Part shown: piece by piece, positions 42,501 through 54,500 of the stretch
Layout: every line of letters begins with the position of its first letter
Numbering within the stretch: position 1 is the stretch's first letter
Assembly (NCBI RefSeq): GCF_032362555.1
Contig: NC_083527.1
Span: forward strand, 5,208,001-5,272,000
Length of the DNA stretch: 64,000 bases
Source: Amyelois transitella
Lineage: Eukaryota; Arthropoda; Insecta; Lepidoptera; Pyralidae
Reading direction: 5' to 3'
The notes under the pieces: model-generated
What the model was told of the DNA's origin: nothing
Databases searched by the model: none
Seen by the model: the letters and a program-made list of their open reading frames with translations, nothing else
Position numbers and translations under genes: made by a program

Positions 42501-45500
42501 GGCCGTCAAAAGAAGTTATAAGGTTGATATGTTATCTAAGAAATATTTAATCAATCAGAAAGTTGTAAATGTCAATAAGCAGGTACTAATGGCATACTTT
42601 TGCTAAAACAATGAATTTGAGTCATACAGCGATAAAACATACTATTTTCCTCAAAGGGGGAGGAACCCAGACAATGATGATGTCACACAAAACAGGTATA
42701 AGTATAAAAAGAACTGTTTCATCATTTTAGTATTGAAGTAAACAAAACGCAAAATAGTCGCTACGTTATCTGTGGTTCATATATTTTTTTTTCTGTAAAT
42801 AAAAAAAAATAGATTAAAAATGAAGGAATGTTTACGCTGGTTTGTTATCGTTTTGGCGGGAAATAGTGTTTTTTGTGACAGTGAAAATGTAGTGATGACG
42901 AAAAGAGGTCTGGTACAGGGCCAAAGTGAAGATGGTTATTCAACGTTTTTAGGAGTACCTTATGCTTTGGTGGACGAAAATAACCCCTTTGGAGTAAGTT
43001 AAGATGCACAGTTAAACATCGCCATAAACTCGTAAATCCCAGTGCCAACTAGTTTTATAAATGCGAAAGTATGTTTATTTGTTCGTCTGTTATCTTTTCA
43101 AGCTGTATCTATTGAATCAATCTTTTATTGGCGTAAGTAGGTATATAATAACTAAGAGTGGAGAAGGAGATAGGGTACTTTTCATCATCACATTGGATTA
43201 GCGTAAAACCTGTACTCATTTGTAGGCGGCGCTAAATTCGCGCAGGTGAAGTTGCAGGTAAACGCTATATAAAACAAAAACTTCTACGCTTCTTCCTCCT
43301 GGTGTTAAGTTCTGGTTACATTCTCACATCTTTACAGGAGAACGAGTCTTTGATCATGAATCCTGAATTAAGTTAGGTTTTCACACGAAGCGGCTCCCAG
43401 GTGACCTCTGCAACCTTTGCCATGATCTGATCAACATGATCATGAAGTTGCCTGAATCTGTGGGTTTTACTCACGGTGTTTGTCCTCGTTGTAAGAAAAA
43501 CCGTCTTTTTCATAAAAAAATTATCTTTAACTGCTTTGAATCATGAACAGAAAATTTTCGATCAACTTTCAAGCTCATAAATTCTTCAAATATCCTACCA
43601 TATAGTTATGGTTGTTTTAATCTGTGACAACAGAAATCTATTTATGAAATGTCACGTATTCGCTGCGCGTGCGCATTGATTGACAATCACTGATATACAG
43701 TCGTGATAACTTATCCATAGATTTATTAAACTACTTACTTATGACATTGACTTATCTGTAAAGCAGATGTGAATGCTATAGTGTGAAGAATAACAGACGA
43801 CATTCATATTCAGATTGTTTACAATTATACTAAAAGCAGAAAGCAATAAATTGTATTTGATATGTTAACTTTATTCATAGATTTATTAAAAGTTATACGA
43901 AAGTTAAAAGTATTTTAAGGTCTTGTAAATAAATAAATAAAAAAATATAAATATAAAGTATTAAATGTAGGCGATGTGCTAGCAACCTTTCACTATTGTA
44001 TATAACTATATAATATAAGTATTAATTCAAAAGTTATCATACTCCATGATAAATTCAGTCAAACATTTTAATACCTACATGTTTTCTACTTTTTCAGAAA
44101 TCTTTACACTATCCTGATTTCAAGACGCCTTTCAACGCTTCAGATCCTAATGTGAAGTGCCCTCAAGTTATATTTAGCGAAGGTGGGACTATCCAGTGCT
44201 TGACCCTAAATGTCTACGTGCCAAAATCTGCTGCCACCAACAAAGTGCCAGTTTTCGTTTGGTTTTATGGTGGAGGATTCGTTTTCGGCAATGCGGGGTT
44301 GTACGATGGAAAACTATTAGTAAAACATGATATTATTGTTGTAGCTGTTAATTATAGATTAGGTCCATATGGTTTCTTCTGCCTTGATGACCCTAAAGTA
44401 CCAGGCAATCAAGGACTGAAAGACCAAGCAGAAGCTTTAAGATGGATTAAAGAAAATATAGATGCATTCGGAGGCAACAGTGAAGAAATAACGATTGCAG
44501 GAGAAAGCTATGGTGGGGGATCCGTCGATTTGCATTTGTTTTCAAAATACGAAACTCTATTCAATAAAGCTATAGTGCAAAGTGGTGGAGCTGAAGTTAG
44601 AAGAATGTTTGTAAAGCCAGAGTACAAAGCTGCTATCAAATTAGCTAAATACCTTGGAAAAGATACAAGAAAAAATAAAGACGCTCTGAAGTTTTTGAGT
44701 ACGGTAGATCCTCTTAAAGTTATGAGAGCGGCAGCTAATATGAGTATGATTTTGACTGTTTGCAAAGAAAAGAAATATGATGGCGTTCAAAATTTCATAA
44801 CCGAAGACCAATTCCACCTCAAAAATCCAGAAAGAATCAGTAAGACAGCTATTCTAATAGGATACAACAGTAAAGAGACCTTTGATACATTTGCTAACAA
44901 ATCTGACGAAGTCTATGCAAATGCAAGCACATTTATTTACGATAACTTTAAAGAAACTTTCGATATGAAAGAAGATGAGTTGGTTAAGCTAACCAAGATT
45001 GTGAATTCGTTTTATTTAGGTGGTAAATCTTTTAATAGCGATGCTATGTTAGAACTCATAGATATGACGGCAGATTTCATTCTAAATCGTGCTGCAGAGA
45101 GTTCAGTGACTAGATATATTGATCAAGGTGCACCAAAAGTGTACAAATATGTGTTCTCGTATGTCGGAGGTAGTCCTTATAAAAATATACCGGGTGTCGG
45201 AGCGTATCATACCGAGGAACTGCAGTATCTGTTCGACTCATTTAATGCCGGAAAAGAGCTGAATGATGAACAGAAATTAATAAGAGACAGGATGACTACG
45301 ATGTGGAGTAATTTTGTAAAATACGAGTAAGTGTAAAGATCTATTTTTTACCTATGATATGACTGTAAGAGTGCTGTGTGTCCAAAAAAAAGGACAGTAT
45401 GTTTGTAAGAGAATGTTGTTTATAATGTAGAAGATACGCATCATTATCCCGTACAACTTGCCGTGGCCTTTTCTAGGTTGTAGGCGCTGTTTATCTGATA

Positions 45501-48500
45501 AAGACATGTACGTAAGTAGCTAATAATGCAGAAATTACAAAACCCTCATGAAAATTTACGAAAACTTTCTTCGTCACAAGTCTAAATAAACGTATAAAAT
45601 ATATATTCAGTATAAGTGTTACAATTTCTATCGCACTGACTCTCACTACCTCTCTTTTAATTAATAATATTGTTCTTCATTACAGGAACCCCACACCCAA
45701 GCCCACAGAGCTACTACCAGTGCCTTGGGTTCCGATCACCGAAGGTTCCAGACCCTACATGAACATAGACGTCAATATGACAATGATGGACCATGTGTAC
45801 CACGACAGGGTAGCGTTCTGGGACCTCTTGTGGAATTCTTATTGGAGGAAGTCAAGAGTGATCTCCAAGAAATGCCACTAATTTGACTTCACATGAGGAA
45901 AATTTCCGTCCTCAGCGGATGCTTAGGTCATCTCGACAATCTGTAAGATCTTTTGATATTTCTTCTATTCTTTGATAGAAGAAAAACTGACGATGATTTT
46001 TAATTATTGCATGTATATTTACAAATAGAGAAAATATGATACGTACGGTTTGTTAACTTATTTTTGAAAACCATTCTATTGAATTTGAAACAGATTTATT
46101 TTGCTCGCATATTTTGTTATAAGATAACATTAACAGAACACCGAAAAAGATATATTTTTAAGGAGACAACGTGCGTTTGAGCAAGTAAAGGAAATTCTCA
46201 TAGCACATTTCTGAAAATTTGACAAAATTACCTGTTACTGGCTAACAAAATTTGCATTCCGAATGAACTTTTTATACTGCACAAGTTGGTTAGAAAGTTC
46301 GGGTGTTTCATAAACATTTGCTTCTAAACGACATAAAATTAAAAAAAGACAAAATTCTCCTTACCTCATCAGCGTTCCAAGCGCTATACTCCGGCGGGGA
46401 GATAAGCATGGACACGACCGATGATATCAGGATACCGGTCACGATGAAGGGCCCCACGTAACGCCAGGTCACCTGCCAATAGATCCCGGGCCTGTAGCCG
46501 GTCATCTCGTAGATGTCGTTGGTGAATCTGGTGGTAAAAATAATATATCTAATAAGTACATATATAAATAATCTCTCCCGGAGAGGTAAGCAGACACTAG
46601 GTCTTTCCACTTGCCACGATCTTACGCTTCATCCACATTCATAAGTCTCTTCGTGCAAGCTCGTCGACTTCGGGTACTCTTGACCTGACCTTTTGCCAGG
46701 ACGTCTCTGATTTGTCGTATACTTAAAATTAAAAATCTTATTTTAATTTTAAAAATATACATCCATGGCAAGAAAATAATGATGGCGGCAGCATCTTTGC
46801 TATCATATAGGTAGGTCTTTCTCTTTCAAACCACTAAAAACCAAGATTTTTTGTACAAAGTTCAAATAAAAGAGATTTACCTCTCGTGGCCGTAGATGTA
46901 AATAACAGAGACCATCTCCAACAAAGCGACGACGACGAGGCCGATGGTGCCGGCGAAAGAGTCGAACATCTTCAGCCAGTACTCGCCCGCGCCCGTTGTG
47001 AAGATCAGGCCCACGAAGAAACAGAAGGTGCACACCACGCCTTAAAGCAAGATGATTAAGAATTAAGAATTGTCATCACCATAGGATTAATTTAACTACT
47101 GAACAAGAACAGATGGTGCCGTGTAGTACTCAGTATTGAACGAATTTACTTTGTGGACCAATATCACTTTTCTGTGGGTGTCTCAAGAGGCGATTAAGGG
47201 TTAGTTACCGGAACAGTAACTGAACCTAGTGCAACAATAATTTCAAGGAATACCAGGAAAATACCGCCGCAGTGGTCAGACGCAGAGCGCCTAAAATTTG
47301 CGGCAGAATTTGCCCTTATTAATCGTTTTAATGGGACAGTTTTTATTATTTTAAAATTTGGTATAAGCATATATCTACCAAATTTGAATATAACCCCACT
47401 AAAATTGGCTATTTAAGACTCAGCAGACTCTGCAGACTGCCAAAAAGCTACAAAAGGCATGACATCTACATAAGACAACTCACCAGTGATAGTAGGCTTG
47501 CTCAATCTCTTAAAGAAATCGATATCAAATATGGTGCACAGCATCCCCTCCATGATCCCAATCTGACTGCCCAGACCCAGAGACAGCAGCATGAGGAAGA
47601 ATGTGACGGACCAGAACGGCGCAGGAGTCAGTTTGAGGATGGCTTGCGTGAACACTATGAACGCTAAACCGGTGCCTTCTGCCGCCTGGGAAGATACATC
47701 ATCTTGTTTTAAGACAGATCATAGCCTCGATAAAAAAGGCACGTACAGCTGGTTACGATGAAATTGAGATTTAAATATTTATAGGTATCTAAACCTTCGC
47801 CTAACAAATCTTTAGACCTGTTCCTTGATTAACAGCCTGCGGACAGGGAAGCATGTAGCACACATTATATTGTTTTTTTTGATACCAAACCAGCATGGAA
47901 GTCGCCAGACAGAGTCACCTTTAAGCGACTAAGAGAATGAGTTATTTTTTAAGACATAATTGAAAAGGGATGGAATTGTCCAATTCAAAAGTATCGGGAA
48001 ACAAACTGCAGCAATTCTCATCGCCCGTGTAGTTATAATACCTGTAATTATGTTGTGTAAATGCCGGCAACAATTTTTGGTCATCGCGAATGCCATGACC
48101 TCAGACTGAGAATTAGGCAATGAAATGTTCACTTTATCATTGCAGTTCTAAGAATAAAAGTTGAGTTCTTCATTTTATGTTATTTTGTTAATTTCACGTA
48201 AATGGTCTTTCGACCGGATCTGAATCAGTCACCTAATGTATTTTTATCATTTATGCCAAATTTTAGCAAATTATGTGAAATTGGTGTATGCTGTGCTTAG
48301 GTAAGCTAAGTCAGTGACCTTTTTTTTATTAAGACGGATTCATTAAAGCTATTAGCTCCTAAACTTTAACTTTACAAGAACTAAAGAAAATGGCGCCGGG
48401 ACATATTCATTCCCGGGACCTTAGGATAGGACCTCTCCATCTTTCGGATAGATATCGTAAGAATCGTCTGGTGCAAGGTTTCAAGCTAATCTGGTATCCA

Positions 48501-51500
48501 AGTAAAAACAAAGCGTCAGCTTTTTCCTTCAATACGCTAACTGTTAAACATAAATCAAGAGAAAGATTGACTTGAAATTCTTTTAGGCGATGAGCTAGCA
48601 ACCTGTCACTATTATAATCTCATTTCTATCATTAAGCCCTGCTAATTCCATCATTCCATCGAGTCGAATATCGCATTTCAGTCTTTTCGGGTCTTTTGGC
48701 TCTGTCATCGCGTAAAGACAATGATGTAGGAGGAACATTCACCTCTTCCAGTTGCCTTCCAATGGTGCACTCTGTCAGGTTCAGGGCTGCAGTGATCGAG
48801 GAGTTCAGTTTGGGGAACTCCTCGCGGTAGTAGTCGTGGGTGGAGTTGAGGAGGAAGCCGTCCACGTGGTGCAAAGCAAGGATCTTGATTTGCCTGTGGA
48901 GGGAGAGTAAGATTGAGGAGTTTGTTTCAATGTTAGTAATGGTAACTAGTACATACATATGATCACGTCTATATCCCTAGCGGGGTAGACAGAGCCACCA
49001 GTCTTGAAAAGACTGATAGGCCACGCTCAACTGTTTGGCTTAGTGATAGAATTGAGATTCAAATAGTGACAGGTTGCTAGCCCATCGCCTAAAAGAGGAA
49101 TCCCAAGTTAATAAGCCTACCCCTTAGTCGCCTTTTACGACATCCGTGGGAAAGAGATGGAGTGGTCCTATTCTTTTTTGTAATGGTGCCGGGAACCACA
49201 CGGCACTGGTAACTAGCATGGAACAAAAAACGAATAACTCATGAATCGGACTCACGTTGTTGTGCAATTCTCGGTCACGGTAAAAGCCTTGAAACCCGAA
49301 ATGCTGAAGATGACCACAGAGGCGTAGATAGAAGTGCGATCTTCTAATGGAAGTCGCAAAAGGCGACTAAGGGATAGGCTTATAAACTTGGGATTCTTCA
49401 TTTAGACGATAGCTAGTAAAGCAACCTGTCACTATACATATACTATAAAAGTCGAACAGCTGACTGGCCTTTCAGTTTTTCAAGACTCATAGCTCTACCC
49501 CGCAAGGGATATAGACGTGACTAATGTATGTATGTACAAGAAGTGTGGTATAACTTTTAAAACGAAATTAAAATACTCACTTCGTAATGCAATTCTCCGT
49601 CATGGTAAAGGCCTTGAACCCTAAAATGCTGAAGATGACCACAGAGGCGTATATGGCCGTGAGGGCGTTGCAGACAGATACCAACAAAACGTCGCGTACG
49701 CAGTTGTTGTTGGGGGGGTTGTAGGAGCCGAACGCTATGAGGGATCCGAAGGCCAGGCCGAAGGAGTAGAACACCTGTGTGGCCGCGTCTAGCCACACGG
49801 TGGGTTGGAGTAGTTTCTCCAGCTGAAAGAGTGATTAATGTAGGACTGTTGACGAATATTTCTATAAAAAAAAAAAATTTTTACAAGAACTATAATATGA
49901 TACTATTTTAAAAATTTAAATTTTCTGTATTTTTGCATGCCATGACTGGTTAAATGCGCGAAATGTATGTATAATATGCTTTGTAACACCTATAATTGTA
50001 CCGCATTTATAGCAAATAAAGTATTTGTATTTAGTGAGAATGCGACACGAAGTTTTAAATTAAATAATATCAAATAAAATACTAATTGACTGCCTTGTAA
50101 TTCCAGACACCAATATAAAAATATAGGACCACTCCATCTCTTTCCCATGGATGTCGTAAAAGTCGACTAAGGGATAGGCTTATAAAATTGCGATCCTTTT
50201 TTTGGCGATGGGCTAGCAACCTGTCACTATTTGGATCTCAATTCCATCATTAAGCCGAGCAGCTGAACGTGGCCATTCAGTCTTTTCGGGGCTATTGGCT
50301 CTGTCTACCCCGTAAGAGTTATAGACGTGACTATATGTATGTATGTAGCCTAACAGCTGAACGTGACCTATCAGTCTTTTCGGGATTGCTGGATCTGTCT
50401 ACCCCGCAAAGGATATAGACGTCATTATATGAATGAATGAATTGACTGACATAACAACGCACAGCCCAAACTGCTGGGTCTTGGATTCCTGCGGGAACGA
50501 AAATTAATGGGATCTTTCATATCAAGTTTTGAGCCGCGGGTTAATCGCCCGCATTAATTAATTATCATACATACGAGTAGAGAGAACATTTTAAGAGCAT
50601 ACAAGATCGATAAAGTCAAAGGTATATTAAATTTAATTGCATTATCACGAAACGCTAATAAGCACTTGGGATGGGACTTATTTAAGCGATTTTAAATATT
50701 AAATTCCATCATTACGACATCAAGATGAATGAGGCCCCTCATTCTTTTCGAGACTGTCGGCTCTGTCTACGCAGTGACGTAATAAATATTTATACTTATC
50801 AAAACCGTTGTTATTGGAATAAAACTAGATCTGTCTCCTTTAAACGATCAATCAAAAGACAGTTAAAGTATACATACATATAATCACGTATATATATCCC
50901 TTGCAGGTTAGACAGAGTTAGACAGACAGAAAAGGCCACGTTCAGTTGTTTGGCTTAATTAGAGAATTGAGATTCAAATAGTGACAGCTTGCTAGCCTGC
51001 CACCTAAAAGAAGAATCCCAAGTTTACAACCTATCCCTTAGTCGCCTTTTACGACATCCATGGTTAAGAGATGGAGTGGTCCTATTCTTTTTCTAATGGT
51101 GCCGGGAACCACACGGCACGGCATAAATAAAGAATTTTACCTTAGGTTTGTACATGTGCATGATACCATCAGCAGAACCAGGTAATGTGATGCCGCGGAC
51201 GAAGAAGATGGTGAGTACGGCGTAAGGGAACAGAGATGTGAAGTATACCACCTTGAAACGAAAGATATTATGAAGAGCAACGAATAAGAGAGGAACAAAT
51301 GAAGTAAACCATTGTGAAAGATCACTTTATAGATACACACACACACACTTTATATTAAAGAATTTTTAGATAGTATGTAATAATAAAGTATAATATAAGT
51401 AATATAATAATAAAGTAATAATTACAATTAGACAACATGAATTGTTATTATATACTGGACATTCCCTAACATAATTTTATTTAGTACATATTCGCATGCT

Positions 51501-54500
51501 GTATAATATGGCAAAACATGCGAACTTTTTTATTTTGTAACAACCGATGTTTTGAAAAATTATTTTGTGTTGAATAAACCATTTATCGAGGAAGGCTTTA
51601 GGCTATATACCTAACATCACGCTGCAACTATTAGGAGCGAAGAAATAATGGAAAATGTGAAAAAAACGGATCATCCTTGAGGGCTTCAATGATGCCCAAA
51701 ATAACAATTCCACGCGGACGAAGTCGCGGGCACAGCTAGTGTCATATAAAATTATATAGATTCCAAATGGTGAATCAATCCATCAGATCTCACCTTTCCG
51801 CTGCTCTGTATGCCCTTCATCACGATGAAGAACACGATGATCCAAGCCAGCAGTAGATACAGCACGATCCACCACCTGGGGACCCCGGGCTCCTCGATAC
51901 TAGGCGACGCGTCCAGCGCCTCCCTGTACCAGAAGTAGACGGTGGCAGTCGCCTTGGTGCATTCAGATTCGGCGGTTCCATTGTCTTGGGGGCAGTGGGC
52001 CCAGGGCAAATGGTCTGCTGTCAACTGGAGAAAAAGAAATTATCGTTGTAAATCAATAACTTTATTTGCGCAGCAAGAAGTAAAGTAATACAAAAGAGAA
52101 TTGCCGTACACAATCTCGCAGTGTGAGAATGTGTATCTAAAAGAGAACCGAATCTACAAGTTTTTATGAAATTGTGCTGTCAATTGTTACGCTTCAGGTT
52201 ATGAAATGCCTTCAGGAAGTGAAATGTGTATAATTTTTTACAAACAAATATATTAGTGCCGTGTGGTTCCCGGCACTAATAATAAAAGAATAGGACCACT
52301 CCATCTCTTTCCCATGGATGTCGTAAAAGGCGACCAGGTGATAGGAATATAATAAATCCCATCATGCCCTGGCCGGGATTCGAACCCGGGACCTCCGGTG
52401 TCACAGATAAGCGCACTACCGCTGCGCCACAGGGGCCGTACAAAAATATGATGCTTATACAAATTATAGCAGTATTACTTACCCCACCTAAATTAGGTAG
52501 GATATAAAGACAAATCGATGACTATAAATAAATATATACGGGACAAATTACACAGATTGAGTTAGCCTCGAAGTAAGTTCGAGACTTGTGTTACGAGATA
52601 CTAACTCAATGAAACTATATTTTTATAATATAGGTATGTAAAATCTGAGTGTTTATCGTCTTATATCGTCAATTTCAATTGGTTTCTGGGTAACGGTTTA
52701 GTCCGTAGTGTCTTGAACGATTTTAAATTCAGTGCTCCAAGTATTTTTAAAGCTCTAACACAAACATGAATGGCAACGTTATTGAACGGTTAAGTAAGTA
52801 ATTATTTTTTTTCTGACATTATCTTGCTAATTTTTATAAATTATCGATAACAGACTGCTCTCCTGGCATCGTACCACTTCAATATCATCATACCTCACAA
52901 AAATAGGCCTTTTGTTGTTTTTAAAAACCTATATTTATGACTTGGAAGCTTGCCAAAGTGCCCATTATTCTTTAATACGGCGTCAGCAATTATTTTTATG
53001 GAAGGTCGGATGGGCGCGGAAATTATTTCAATATTACTTAGGTACTTTAAGGAAGGCTTTGAACAATAGAATAGAATAAAATAGATTTATTTTCAAAATT
53101 GGATCCAAGATATCACTTATTGACGTCACATCACTTAAATCTAATTATAACTACTACCGCTCTCAAAGCGCAACAACAAACTGAATATGCAAAAGAAAAA
53201 TGCTTCAGTGTAGTTTGTTCCGCCGCTTCTTCTACACATGCGCTTTGGAAGCGGTAGTAGTTATAATTAGATTTAAGTTATGTGACGTCAATAAGTGATA
53301 CCTTGTATCCAATTTTGAAAATAAATCTATTCTATTCTATTCTATTCTAAATCTTCCACTCACCCTGATGCTGTTAAAAAGGTAGAAGAACACCCAAGTG
53401 ATGATCACATTGTAGTACAAGGCTACAAAAAGGGTGACTATGCAGCTGGAGATGCCGATGCCACCCAGCCAAGGGTGGATGGTGTTCCACACGCCCAAGG
53501 AGCCGAGCCTCATCTTCTGACCGATGGCCATCTCGATGAGGAACAGGGGAACGCCTTCCAGGATCAACATGATGATGAACGGGATCAGGAAGGCGCCTGT
53601 GAGTACAAGCATAAAAAAATTATAACATAATCTACACTAATATTATAAAGAGGAAAACTTTGTTTGTTTGGTTGTAATGAATAGGCTCAAAAACTACTAG
53701 ACCGATTTTAAAAATTCTTTCACCATTCGAAAGCTACATTATCCACGAGTAACATAGACTATATTTTATTTTGGAAAAAAATAGGGTTCCGTAATATATT
53801 TGGATTTTTCGGACACAAACTGAAAAAAATCAACCAAAAAGTTCCTTATTTTGCGTACGCTGGCTAAACTACAAAAGATAGAACCATAAAATGTTTTAAT
53901 TCACTGTAGATCTTATAAATATCTACAAAAAAGTCCGCGACACACTATACCTATCTATGTGGAGTAAGGCACAACAACCACATTTTTATTTAAAAATCTT
54001 GAATTTTTTTGGTCTACATTTAAACGCGTTTTTTTTACTCATGCTATTAATCCTTATCAAAATAAATAATTTCATCAATAAGTACAGTTTATGTAGATAA
54101 TATTTGGTCTTTGAATGATTAAAATTGGACGTTTGGTTTTGAAGTTGTGGTGAAATTAAAATATTACGATTTCTGCTGCACGGCCCGGGACTGCAGGCAG
54201 AAGTGACACTTTTGCCGGGAGCAAGACTTAGCCGCTTTGCGGGCGGTCCTTTAGTTAGTTCTAATAGAGATATATTTAGTATCGGCTGTGCATCCGTGCG
54301 AAGCCGGGGCGGGTCGCTAGTAACTTATATACGGAAACCTGCACATTCAGGCAACTGGAAAGGTTGCGGGTGTCAGATGGGAGTCGCTTCGTGTTAAAAC
54401 CTGACGCGCATTATCCAGGATTCATGGTCAAAGGCGTACCCCGGGCTCCACCCTAAAGAGGTGAGAACAGGAAGAATAAGTTATCCTATACTTACGCTAA

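Noticed and set aside
52372..52438. tRNA gene (intact A and B boxes)
   Set aside because: It is embedded in SINE sequence, a degraded sister lies at 42428-42508, and no proper acceptor stem was verified. Treated as a SINE head.
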